Assembly: GCA_020852055.1 (NCBI GenBank)
Contig: JADZBP010000206.1
Location: 1-64,000, forward strand
Reading direction: 5' to 3'
Length of the DNA stretch: 64,000 bases
Source: Candidatus Latescibacterota bacterium
GTDB lineage: Bacteria > Latescibacterota > UBA2968 > UBA8231
Part shown: piece by piece, positions 56,014-63,372 of the stretch
How positions within the stretch are numbered: the first letter of the stretch is position 1
Layout of the letters: each line of letters begins with the position of its first letter
Program-made: the position numbers and the translations under genes
Notes under the pieces: model-generated
What the model was told of the DNA's origin: nothing
Seen by the model: only the letters and a program-made list of their open reading frames with translations
Database searches by the model: none

Positions 56014-56042
56014 AATTTACACACACTGATGTGTGTTGTCAA
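56014..56042 (-). promoter_or_regulatory. Promoter with operator in its spacer, driving the candidate ncRNA
   Basis: A perfect TTGACA (56037-56042), a 17-base spacer and TAAATT (56014-56019). The spacer is itself an imperfect palindrome, ACACACATCAGTGTGTGT, matching a second site at 56082-56100. Confidence 0.68.
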
Positions 56043-56081
56043 GGCAATTTTGATAAGGGGTAAATAAAAGCCCTTTCGCAT

Positions 56082-56100
56082 ACACTCTCAAGTGTGTGTA
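56082..56100. promoter_or_regulatory. Second copy of the GTGTGT operator before the XRE gene
   Basis: ACACTCTCAAGTGTGTGTA matches ACACACATCAGTGTGTGTA (minus strand, 56018-56036) at 15 of 19 bases. It lies in the expected promoter area of the XRE regulator gene, between possible TTCGCA and TATGTA elements. Confidence 0.5.
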
Positions 56101-56147
56101 TGTAGTTTCTGCTTGCGGCCCTTTGTTTTTGGCCTAAATTACCCTGC

Positions 56148-56729
56148 ATGGCTGCGGTGAGGAAAAACGATAGATCAGGCAATGAGATGCGCTTCGCAGA
56201 TCTGATTCGGGATGCCCGGATCAAGAAGCGGCTCAGCCAGCGCCAACTAGGGGAGCAGATCCTTACCCCGGGCCGTCCTAAGGGTATCTGGAACACCTAT
56301 ATCGGACAGATCGAGAAAGGGGATAAGATCCCCTCCGACGAAATCTGCAAGAAGTTTGCCGAAGTCCTCGAACTCGATTTGACCCAGGTATTGCTCGCAG
56401 CCTATGAGGCGCGGGTCGAATTGACCGGTTCCGACGAGGCCATTGGCTTGTTCCGCAAGATGCGCTTGGTGTTGAACGATCCGGTGGTCCAGCGCCTGCT
56501 CGATGCCGAGGATACCATCGATCCACAGATCCTCGAGGCCCTCACCAACACCGATATCCGCAAGATCATGGCTGAGGAGGCTTGGCGCGATCTGTTGATT
56601 CGCTGCTATCGCCTCAAGGGCAAGCGGAATATCCTGGCGCTGCTGACCCTGGTCGAGTCCATGTCCGACAAGCAGTGGAAGGGATTGATCAGCATGCTCG
56701 ACGCCATGGGACTAGAAATCGGCGAATAA
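56148..56729 (+). CDS. XRE-family helix-turn-helix regulator
   Basis: 193 residues. Residues about 16-85 form an XRE domain: FADLIRDARIKKRLSQRQLGEQI, then GIWNTYIGQIEKGDKIPSDEICKKFAEVLELD, with recognition helix around YIGQIEKGDKIP. The C-terminal 100 residues are helical and acidic (LLDAEDTIDPQILEALTNTDIRKIMAEEAWRDLL) and may bind a ligand or form dimers. ATG 56148 lacks a clear Shine-Dalgarno; ATG 56187 (MRFADL) is possible. It is divergent from the candidate ncRNA, with paired operator-like sites between them, so it may repress both. Confidence 0.85.
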   Translation: MAAVRKNDRSGNEMRFADLIRDARIKKRLSQRQLGEQILTPGRPKGIWNTYIGQIEKGDKIPSDEICKKFAEVLELDLTQVLLAAYEARVELTGSDEAIGLFRKMRLVLNDPVVQRLLDAEDTIDPQILEALTNTDIRKIMAEEAWRDLLIRCYRLKGKRNILALLTLVESMSDKQWKGLISMLDAMGLEIGE

Positions 56730-56746
56730 GGGCGTCGCGGCGGGGA

Positions 56747-57331
56747 TCAGGGGGTCTGGGCCTGGCCCTCTTCCTGGGCCGCCTGTGCTTGCGCCTGCGC
56801 TTGGGCTTGGGCCTGAGCCCGGGCCTGTGCTTCTGCCAGGGCTTGCTGTTCGGCCTGTATCCTGGGAACCTCGCGGGCCGAAAGCATCTTTACCACCTGG
56901 TCGCGGATGAAGGGGTTGCTGTCCTTCAACGCACTCATCAGGTATCGGTTGGCGTACTTGTCTTCCATCTTCCCCAATAACTCGACTGCCTGCAGGCGAA
57001 TGCCCGGGTCGAGGTCTCTGAGTGCAACCCCCAGGGCCTTGGCCACCTCGCGTTTGAGTTTCTTGTTTCTGCTCTGGCTGAGGACGCCAAGTACCTGGAC
57101 GGCCTGGGCGCGCAGATTCAAATCCCGATCTCCCAGCGCTTTTACCAGTACCGCCGTGGTGGGGACCTCCTTCTCTTTCCCCAGCAGGGGCACGTATTTG
57201 ATGGGTGGGAAGGTGCGTACGGCACAGCCGGCAGCAACGAGAGCCAGCCAGGCGCCCAGTAACATCGGGAAAAGCCGGTGGAAGCTGCGCCGCAATGACA
57301 GGCGATCAGGTGAAGGCAGGGAGGGTTTCAT
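56747..57331 (-). CDS. HEAT-repeat lipoprotein with Ala-Gln repeat tail
   Basis: 194 residues. The signal peptide ends LVAAGC (lipobox). Residues about 55-145 form two to three HEAT-like repeats (LVKALGDRDLNLRAQAVQVLGVLS, VALRDLDPGIRLQAVELLGKM, LMSALKDSNPFIRDQVVKML), a protein-binding scaffold. The tail is a low-complexity run of Ala-Gln pairs (AEAQARAQAQAQAQAQAQ) encoded by a six-base tandem repeat that is prone to length change. It is probably anchored in the inner or outer membrane facing the periplasm. The role is unknown. Confidence 0.82.
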   Translation of the reverse strand: MKPSLPSPDRLSLRRSFHRLFPMLLGAWLALVAAGCAVRTFPPIKYVPLLGKEKEVPTTAVLVKALGDRDLNLRAQAVQVLGVLSQSRNKKLKREVAKALGVALRDLDPGIRLQAVELLGKMEDKYANRYLMSALKDSNPFIRDQVVKMLSAREVPRIQAEQQALAEAQARAQAQAQAQAQAQAAQEEGQAQTP

Positions 57332-57451
57332 GGTGTTTATATCGGTTGGTTTTTCAAGTTCTTAAGCTGGGAACTTCCAGCGGGGAGCGATAGTCTACCC
57401 TCTGGTCGATCACGGCCCGATTACCACCATACCGAGGAGGTAATTATCGCA

Positions 57452-57925
57452 TTGAGGTGTGAAGAGTTTGAAGAGTACCTGTCGGACTACATAGAAGGTG
57501 AAACCAGCCTGGAACAGGCCGAGAAAATGGAACTGCATACCCTGCAGTGTCCGGCGTGCCAGGCGATGGTACACGGGGTGCGGCAGGTCTGCAAGCAACT
57601 GGGCCAATTGGCCCATAGCGGTCCTTCGGCGAGCTTCAGGCTAGGACTCTGGTCTCAGGTTCAGGAACGTCAGGCGAAAAGACAGGGGCGCCGCTGGCGC
57701 ACCTTCACCTGGGGGCTGGCCCTGGGGATGGCGTTGCTCATTCTGCTGTGGCCCGACCCCCAGGATCAGCTGGAAGCACCGGAGTTTGCCTCCTGGGATA
57801 CCCTGTACCAGGAGTACTCCTGGCGGTCGGCACCCAGCCGCACCCCGCCACTGCGGGAGCAACTGCCCGAGCGCGCCTATTCTGGGCTACATGCTCAGGC
57901 TCAGGTTCACCTGACGGCTTTCTAG
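57452..57925 (+). CDS. Putative zinc-finger anti-sigma-like membrane protein
   Basis: 157 residues. The N-terminus has the zf-HC2 pattern: CEEFEEYLSDYIEGETS, then MELHTLQCPACQAM, giving C-x(n)-HxxxCxxC, as in anti-sigma factors of the RsrA/RseA-like type. One transmembrane helix (TFTWGLALGMALLILLW) is followed by a short extracytoplasmic tail. No ECF sigma gene is adjacent, so its partner is unlinked or the protein has another role. The start is a TTG; AGGAGG lies 11 bases upstream, and ATC at 57446 has better spacing. Confidence 0.78.
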   Translation: MRCEEFEEYLSDYIEGETSLEQAEKMELHTLQCPACQAMVHGVRQVCKQLGQLAHSGPSASFRLGLWSQVQERQAKRQGRRWRTFTWGLALGMALLILLWPDPQDQLEAPEFASWDTLYQEYSWRSAPSRTPPLREQLPERAYSGLHAQAQVHLTAF

Positions 57926-57948
57926 GAATTGCGGATCGAGGGAAATCC

Positions 57949-58431
57949 TCAGTCGATGGGCAGCTTGAATTCGCCCTTGGCGATGGCCTGTTCCAGTTCT
58001 TGGTGGAACAGGCTGTCCAAGTGGGTGGTTATCTTCCAGCCCTCGGGTTCGCGGATGAAGTAGAAGAAGGGCGAGGCCTGTGGGGAACTGAGGGTGGCGG
58101 GATCGAAGAGCAGATAGCCGATGCGGTTATTGATCGGCTTCTCTTGGGTGATTTCCTGGCGCAAGACCGTCTGGAGCTGTTCGGGGTGTTCCTGCCATGC
58201 TTTGGTTAAGGCCGCACGGTCGCCTTTATAGACGGTGTTCCTGTAGCTGGTGCTCAGACACGACCAGAGCAGATCCAGGTCGCCGGCGACAAGGGCTTTT
58301 TTGTAAGTCCTGAAGGTGGCCGAGGGGGTGGCATAGGCCGCATCCTCCCTGTTGCAGGCGGCGAGGGCGATGAGCAGGCCCAAGAGTACGCACCACGGTG
58401 CAGCAAGAGGGTTCGGAAGCCTGAAGCGCAT
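57949..58431 (-). CDS. Small lipoprotein of unknown function
   Basis: 160 residues from ATG 58431. The signal peptide LLGLLIALAACN has a clear lipobox. The mature part has a DUF4878/NTF2-like pattern: ATPSATFRTYKKALVAGDLDLLWSCLSTSYRN near the start, and WKITTHLDSLFHQELEQAIAKGEF near the end, which fits a small alpha+beta fold. The family is not certain. It is upstream-adjacent to the bifunctional nuclease genes on the same strand. Confidence 0.72.
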   Translation of the reverse strand: MRFRLPNPLAAPWCVLLGLLIALAACNREDAAYATPSATFRTYKKALVAGDLDLLWSCLSTSYRNTVYKGDRAALTKAWQEHPEQLQTVLRQEITQEKPINNRIGYLLFDPATLSSPQASPFFYFIREPEGWKITTHLDSLFHQELEQAIAKGEFKLPID

Positions 58432-58493
58432 AAGCAGGGGCGGGATGGGAGAAGTGGGGACAGCCTCGCGGCACTGGGCCGCCCGGCTGGCGA

Positions 58494-59204
58494 TCAGGAT
58501 TTGGTGCGGTTCACCAGCAGCTCGATCTCGTCGCGCAGTTTGGCGGCTTCCTCGTACTCCTCGCAAATAACCGCCTGCTCGAGCTTGGCCTGTAACTGGC
58601 TGAGCAGATCGGCTGGGGTGGCGGGATCAACCGGCTCGGCGACCAGCGGGGTGGAATCGGTTGGTCGCTCTCGGACGACACCTTTTGCTGAGGCAATCCC
58701 TTTTTTCTTGGCGGTGACCAACTGCGGCTCGAGCTCGCTGAAGCGGGCGATGGCCTGTTCAACCTGTGTTTCTCCCTCCTCAATTTCGTAACCCACCAGA
58801 TCGAGCAGTTCCCTGGTAACATAGATGGGCGCGCCCGTGCGCAGCGCCAGGGCGATGGCGTCGCTGGGGCGCGAGTCCAACTCGCGCAGTTGCCCCTCTT
58901 TTTCGATGGTAATCCGGGCGTAATAGATCTGTTTGCGGGCCGAATGGATCAGCACCCGGCGAACCGGTACCGACAGGTGGTTGAGGATGGAGGTGAGCAG
59001 GTCGTAAGAGATGGGGCGCAGCGGTTCGTCCTGGTCTAGCTGCATCTGGATGGCCGCTGCTTCGAATTGGCCGATGGCGATGGGCAACAAGCGCGGACGC
59101 GAGGTGGTTTTTTCGCAGAGCCAGAGCAAGGGGCGCTCTATTTTCAAGTATGGGCTGACCTTGACCACAGACATTTCCACCACAGACCCGTCGTCCATAA
59201 CCAT
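58494..59204 (-). CDS. Bifunctional nuclease (DUF151) with C-terminal UVR motif, copy 1
   Basis: 236 residues. The BFN/DUF151 domain is residues about 5-135: RLLPIAIGQFEAAAIQMQLDQ, RPISYDLLTSIL and the highly conserved ELDSRPSDAIALALRTGAPIYVTRELL. A low-complexity linker leads to a UvrB/UvrC-type motif near the end (KLEQAVICEEYEEAAKLRDEIELL). BFN proteins have nuclease activity in plants and are common in bacteria with unclear roles. GAGG lies just upstream of the ATG. A paralog follows on the same strand. Confidence 0.9.
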   Translation of the reverse strand: MVMDDGSVVEMSVVKVSPYLKIERPLLWLCEKTTSRPRLLPIAIGQFEAAAIQMQLDQDEPLRPISYDLLTSILNHLSVPVRRVLIHSARKQIYYARITIEKEGQLRELDSRPSDAIALALRTGAPIYVTRELLDLVGYEIEEGETQVEQAIARFSELEPQLVTAKKKGIASAKGVVRERPTDSTPLVAEPVDPATPADLLSQLQAKLEQAVICEEYEEAAKLRDEIELLVNRTKS

Positions 59205-59246
59205 CTTACCTCAAAGGATACCGCAGCGTTGCAAGGAGGAGGGAAC

Positions 59247-59864
59247 TCAGGTGGCGGCCTGCTGCTCGATACCGGCGATCTGGTCGCGCAGGCGCGCGGC
59301 CTCTTCGTAGGCCTCCTCGGCAATGGCCTGGCCGAGGCGTTTCTTGAGCAGTTCCACGTGGCTGAGGGATTCCGCCGATGAGAGGACCGGAGGCTGGGGT
59401 AACTCCTCGGTCGCATCTTCTTCTTCGGCAGCCGGGAGCTGAAGGGCTTGGGGAAGATCTTCGGCAGACCAGGGCCGACCTGCTTCTGCCAGGACCGCCG
59501 GCGCTGCATAGATTGGAGCACCGGTGCGCAGCGCCAGAGCAATAGCGTCGCTGGGGCGCGAATCGAGCGAAACAACGCTGCCGTCGCGGCTTTCTAGATG
59601 GACTTCGGCGTAAAAGGTGCCTTCGTGTAAATCGGCGATCTCGATCTTGAGCACCCGGGCTTCTATTTCTGCCAACAGGGCACAGGCCAGATCGTAACTA
59701 ATGGGGCGTAGCGGCTTCTGGTTGTTGTGCGCCATAGAGATCGCGATGGCCTCAAAAGGGCCAATGACGATCTGGAGACAGGTGTCCCCCTCTTTTTGTC
59801 TGAGCAAGAGGCGAGGGTAGGATTGGGCGTTGAGATATACCCCGCCCACCACCATTTCGACCAT
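59247..59864 (-). CDS. Bifunctional nuclease (DUF151) with C-terminal UVR motif, copy 2
   Basis: 205 residues from ATG 59864 (MVEMVVGGVYLNAQ); the ORF-track N-terminus is spurious. The BFN core has LQIVIGPFEAIAISMAH, RPISYDLACALLAEI and SLDSRPSDAIALALRTGAPIYAAP, almost identical to copy 1 in the core. The UVR motif is LLKKRLGQAIAEEAYEEAARLRDQIAGI. Despite the near-identical core, the rest has diverged, so the duplication is not recent. It lies between copy 1 and the ccmD gene. Confidence 0.9.
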   Translation of the reverse strand: MVEMVVGGVYLNAQSYPRLLLRQKEGDTCLQIVIGPFEAIAISMAHNNQKPLRPISYDLACALLAEIEARVLKIEIADLHEGTFYAEVHLESRDGSVVSLDSRPSDAIALALRTGAPIYAAPAVLAEAGRPWSAEDLPQALQLPAAEEEDATEELPQPPVLSSAESLSHVELLKKRLGQAIAEEAYEEAARLRDQIAGIEQQAAT

Positions 59865-59979
59865 AGCCACTATCGGGGTTGAGGCTGCCTGAGGTGAAAA
59901 TCTTGAGGAAATATAACATGGTGTGGAAGGCAGTGTCAACCAGCAGAGGCGCCCTTGGGTGGGGCGCCCGGAACGAAGC

Positions 59980-60138
59980 TCAGGATGGGCGCTCCTGCTG
60001 GACGGCAGCAAGCTTCTGTTGCAGCAGGGCGATCTCCTGCAATTGTTGCTTCTGTCGGCTCTGCAAACGCCAGACAAAACCAAAAAAGATGATCCAGATG
60101 GCCGCATAGCCGGCGAACAAATTGGGGAAGGTATCCAC
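59980..60138 (-). CDS. ccmD: CcmD-like heme exporter small protein
   Basis: 52 residues, too short for the ORF track. GTG 60138 with AGGAG 6 bases upstream gives MDTFPNLFAGYAAIWIIFFG, then FVWRLQSRQKQQLQEIALLQQKL. One membrane helix is followed by a basic coiled-coil-like tail, the classic CcmD layout (FxxGYxAxxI...R...L). It stabilises the CcmABC heme-handling complex in the inner membrane. It lies 2 bases after the ccmC stop. Confidence 0.88.
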   Translation of the reverse strand: MDTFPNLFAGYAAIWIIFFGFVWRLQSRQKQQLQEIALLQQKLAAVQQERPS

Positions 60139-60140
60139 GT

Positions 60141-60833
60141 CTATCTCCTATCGTCGGGGAGGAGCGCTTCGGCCTGCCGGCGCAGCTGGGCCAGCAGGCG
60201 GGCCCCTTTTTCGATTTGGAAACGCCACTGCAGCAGGAAAAAGAAGAAGCTGAAAATGGCCACATAGGAAGCGAGCTTGGTGTAGAACATCCGGGGATCC
60301 ACCAGGGAGACCTGCTGGGGATGGAGCTGTTGTTCGGGAGCCCACAGCTTGATCGAATAGTGAACCAGCGGCACGTTGACGAACCCGATGATCCCCAAAA
60401 CTGCGGCGAAGCGCCGGGTCTGCAGCGGATGGGTTCCGTAAGCGCGCACCATCAGGTAGGCGGTGTACATGGTGAACATGATCAGCATGGAGGTGAGGCG
60501 AGGCTCCCAGCGCCACCAGGCGCCCCAGATCGGCTTGGCCCAGATGGGTCCGGTGATCAGGACGATCAGCGAGAAGGCCACGCCCAATTCGGCGGCGCAT
60601 TGGGCCAACTGGTCCCAGCGTTCCTGCTGGGTGCGCAGGTACTGGATGCTGGCGACAAAGACGATGAAGAAGGCCAGGAAAGCCGTGATGGCCGAGGGCA
60701 CATGGAAATAGAAGATGCGCTGGACCACGCCCATCTGGTTCTCGGTAGGCACGACCATGAACACCATGTAAAGAGCCAGCATCATACTGACAAAAACGAG
60801 GCCGGCCAAAAGCCCGGAGAGCCGATCAAGCAT
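60141..60833 (-). CDS. ccmC: Cytochrome c maturation protein CcmC
   Basis: 230 residues from ATG 60833; the ORF-track extension to 61346 is a shadow. Six membrane segments and the WWD-type motif WGAWWRWEPRLTSMLIM between helices 3 and 4 (usual WGxWWxWDxRLT; here Glu replaces the Asp). Conserved histidines are YFHVPSAI and PLVHYSIKLW. It binds heme at the periplasmic face and passes it to CcmE. It is preceded by ccmB, 8 bases away, with GAGGAG near the gene junction. Confidence 0.94.
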   Translation of the reverse strand: MLDRLSGLLAGLVFVSMMLALYMVFMVVPTENQMGVVQRIFYFHVPSAITAFLAFFIVFVASIQYLRTQQERWDQLAQCAAELGVAFSLIVLITGPIWAKPIWGAWWRWEPRLTSMLIMFTMYTAYLMVRAYGTHPLQTRRFAAVLGIIGFVNVPLVHYSIKLWAPEQQLHPQQVSLVDPRMFYTKLASYVAIFSFFFFLLQWRFQIEKGARLLAQLRRQAEALLPDDRR

Positions 60834-60841
60834 AGGGGAAT

Positions 60842-61570
60842 TCACTCCTCGACGACGTGGTCGAACAGGATCAGAGACAGGGTGGAGAACACCACACAGT
60901 AGACGCCCAGGATGCGCAGGTAGGGCAGGTATTCCTCGGGGTTGCGCTCCTGAAAGATCATGGAGGTGGTGCCCACACAAGAAATAATCACCGGGGCGAC
61001 CATGGGCAAGAGCAGCAGGGGCAGGAGCAACTCGCGCAGCCGGAGGTTGCCGCACATCGCCGCAAAGAGGGTGCCCACCGCCGACAGACAGCCCGCCCCC
61101 AGGGCAAAGACGCCCAGCAGGGGCAGCAGGTAGGTCTGCAGCGAAAGGTTGAAGAAGAGCGCGAAGAAAGGCAGGGTCAGCAGTTCGACCATCAACAGGA
61201 AGAGCAGGTTGCCCACCATCTTGCCCAGGTACAGGGCGCCGCGGTTGATCGGCGCCACCAGCAGGGCATCGATGCAGTTGTTCTCCTGCTCGGCGGCGAA
61301 GGTGCGGTGCAGGCCGAAGAGACTGGCGAACACAAAGGCAGACCACAAGACGCCTGGACCGATCTGATGCAGGGCCGAGCCGCCCAACTCAAAAGAGAAA
61401 TTGAAAACCAGCAGGGTCAGCAACACAAAAAACACCATGGTGCTGAGGCGTTCCTTGGTGCGCCATTCGGCCAGCAAATCCTTGCGCAGAATGGCCATCG
61501 CGGCGCCCCAGAAGCCGCGTTCTTCCCCGAGAGCCACCTGCGGCGGCAGCCTATCCGAGGTGCTGCTCAT
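60842..61570 (-). CDS. ccmB: Heme exporter protein CcmB
   Basis: 242 residues. AILRKDLLAEWRTKERLSTMVFFVLLTLLVFNF is the typical CcmB N-terminus, and the cytoplasmic EQENNCIDALLVAPINRGALYLGKM segment contacts CcmA. Six hydrophobic helices follow. With CcmA it forms an ABC module that powers release of holo-CcmE for cytochrome c maturation. It overlaps ccmA by 20 bases. Confidence 0.95.
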   Translation of the reverse strand: MSSTSDRLPPQVALGEERGFWGAAMAILRKDLLAEWRTKERLSTMVFFVLLTLLVFNFSFELGGSALHQIGPGVLWSAFVFASLFGLHRTFAAEQENNCIDALLVAPINRGALYLGKMVGNLLFLLMVELLTLPFFALFFNLSLQTYLLPLLGVFALGAGCLSAVGTLFAAMCGNLRLRELLLPLLLLPMVAPVIISCVGTTSMIFQERNPEEYLPYLRILGVYCVVFSTLSLILFDHVVEE

Positions 61571-62267
61571 AGAGTTTTCCGAGATCCTCGATGCTGCCGC
61601 CCGCCCACGGGGCGTCGTAGCCGACGCGGCCGCGGCGCAGGATGACCAGGCGATCGGCCAGGTGTACGGCTTCTTCGAGGTTGTGGGTGACCAAAACGCT
61701 GGTGCGTCCCTGCTCCTTGAGTTGGCGCAGTTGGTGGCTCAAGGCGGCGGCGGCGCGCTGGTCGAGACCGGTGTAGGGTTCGTCGAACAGCAATACTGAC
61801 GGGTTGTGCAAGGTAGCGCGGGCCAGGGCCAGGCGTTGCTTCATGCCCCGCGAAAAGGTGCGGACCCGGTGGTGGTGCCGCTCTGCCAGGCCCACGGCCT
61901 CCAGGGCCTGGGCGACCCGGGTGTCGGGATCGGGCAGGCCGTAGAGCCGGGCGAAGAAGCTCAGATTTTCGAGGGCGCTCAGGTCGTCGTAGAGCAGGGT
62001 GGAGTGCGAGAGCAGACCGACCGCAGCACGGGATGCCGCCGCGTGGTGGGGTTCGGCGCCGGCGACCAGCACCCGTCCCCGGGTGGGTTTGCTCAGGCCT
62101 GCCAGCAGGCGCAGCAGGGTGCTCTTCCCGGCCCCATTGGCGCCCAGCAGGAGCACAAAAGCTCCCCGGTTGACGCGCAGCGTGACCTGGGCCAGGGCAG
62201 TGAAATCGCCGAAGTCCTTCTCGACCTGCTCCAGGCAGAGGAGGTCATCGGGGTGCATCCTGGACAT
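61551..62267 (-). CDS. ccmA: Heme exporter ATP-binding protein CcmA
   Basis: 238 residues. Walker A LLGANGAGKSTLLRLLAGL near 40, signature FSRGMKQRLALARA near 130 (FSRGM is typical of CcmA), Walker B VLLFDEPYTGLD near 155, and a switch histidine in VLVTHNLEEAV. It hydrolyses ATP for the CcmABCD complex at the cytoplasmic face. Two starts are possible (62267 or 62258). It overlaps the stop of the upstream Ig-like protein gene, so translation is coupled. Confidence 0.94.
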   Translation of the reverse strand: MSRMHPDDLLCLEQVEKDFGDFTALAQVTLRVNRGAFVLLLGANGAGKSTLLRLLAGLSKPTRGRVLVAGAEPHHAAASRAAVGLLSHSTLLYDDLSALENLSFFARLYGLPDPDTRVAQALEAVGLAERHHHRVRTFSRGMKQRLALARATLHNPSVLLFDEPYTGLDQRAAAALSHQLRQLKEQGRTSVLVTHNLEEAVHLADRLVILRRGRVGYDAPWAGGSIEDLGKLYEQHLG

Positions 62268-63372
62268 CCAGGAGACGGTAGAGCGCGAGGGCCTGATCGA
62301 AGAGCCGGGCTCTTTGGGTGCGGTACTGGGGATCGTGCTGCCGGCTCTGGTAGGTGTCGTCGAGCTGGGCCAGTTCTTGTAGTGCCGCCCGGCGCTGTGC
62401 TTCGAGGGTGTTGCGGTCTTGCTTGGCTGGGGCGGCGGGTACTGCGGCGGGAGTTGGATGGCGGGTCACCACCAGGGCACCGGCGACCACGGCCAGGCCA
62501 GCCATCCCGAGTGCCACCCATTTGAGGATCCAACCCAGGGCGCGCGGGGTGGGCACCGGGATATGCAACTCCTGGCCCACGGAAAGGTTTTCGGCCCGCA
62601 TCCGGCGATAGGTCTTACCCTGGATGGGAATCTCCCCTAGATCGGCAAAGGGAGGCTCGGGCGCCAGGGTGGCGGGGAACACAAAAGCCTCGAGGGCGGC
62701 AGTGGGATAGAGCACGCGGTGGCGGTATTCGCCGTCGAGTTGGGCCGGATCGATCTGGAAGGAAAAGGCGATCTGGGTATTGCCCGGAGGCAAGGGCTGG
62801 GTATCAAAGGCCTGGGTATCGGTGGTCTGGTCCAGGTGGCCCGAAAAGCTCTGGAGATTGAAGGCCCCGTCGGGCAGAGAGAACTCTGCCACCTGTCGTT
62901 CATGCCCCTGGCCGCGACCGGCGAAGGCCTGGCTGCCGCGGTTTTCCATCTGGGCCGCCTGGGTTACCTCCATCCCGTTCTCGCCCAGCACCAGAAAGAG
63001 CTGGTTGGTGCTGATCGAGATCTGATCGGCGGAGCCACCGGCATCATATACCTCGAGGATGATCTCCTGCTGGCCCCCCACCCGCAGTTCCGAGGACGGG
63101 AAAGGCATGTCCTGGTAGTGGGCGACCAGGACAACGGAGAGGCTGCCGGTGATGAAGGGGCCGGAAAACGAGAAGCGACCCTCGCCATCGGTGTTTTTGC
63201 GCAAGACCTCGTTGAGCTGGCCACCCTGCGACAGCAAAAAAGCGACACTGATATTGGGCACCCGGGCGCCGGTACCGGGGTTGATCACGTATCCCTGCAC
63301 GGTATCGGCGTGGGACCGATGGGGGGTGCTCAATAAGGCGAGGGCCAGCAGTGCGAGCAGAAGGTTCTTCAC
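62245..63372 (-). CDS. Secreted/membrane carboxypeptidase-regulatory-like domain protein in the ccm operon
   Basis: 375 residues from GTG 63372, overlapping the zinc-ribbon gene stop (GTGA). The signal peptide is LLLALLALALLSTPHRSHA-DT. The following domain, VQGYVINPGTGARVPNISVAFLL, RKNTDGEGRFSFSG, is a carboxypeptidase-regulatory-like beta fold. A second beta-rich region leads to one membrane helix (WVALGMAGLAVVAGALVV) and a charged coiled-coil tail (NTLEAQRRAALQELAQLDD). The topology is periplasmic domain, membrane helix, cytoplasmic tail. Its operon position suggests a role in cytochrome c assembly. Confidence 0.82.
   Translation of the reverse strand: MKNLLLALLALALLSTPHRSHADTVQGYVINPGTGARVPNISVAFLLSQGGQLNEVLRKNTDGEGRFSFSGPFITGSLSVVLVAHYQDMPFPSSELRVGGQQEIILEVYDAGGSADQISISTNQLFLVLGENGMEVTQAAQMENRGSQAFAGRGQGHERQVAEFSLPDGAFNLQSFSGHLDQTTDTQAFDTQPLPPGNTQIAFSFQIDPAQLDGEYRHRVLYPTAALEAFVFPATLAPEPPFADLGEIPIQGKTYRRMRAENLSVGQELHIPVPTPRALGWILKWVALGMAGLAVVAGALVVTRHPTPAAVPAAPAKQDRNTLEAQRRAALQELAQLDDTYQSRQHDPQYRTQRARLFDQALALYRLLDVQDAPR

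Noticed and set aside
55847-56029. 60-aa plus-strand ORF in the structured region
   Set aside because: Opposite to the candidate ncRNA; no Shine-Dalgarno and no family resemblance. Its bases are explained by the hairpin arms.
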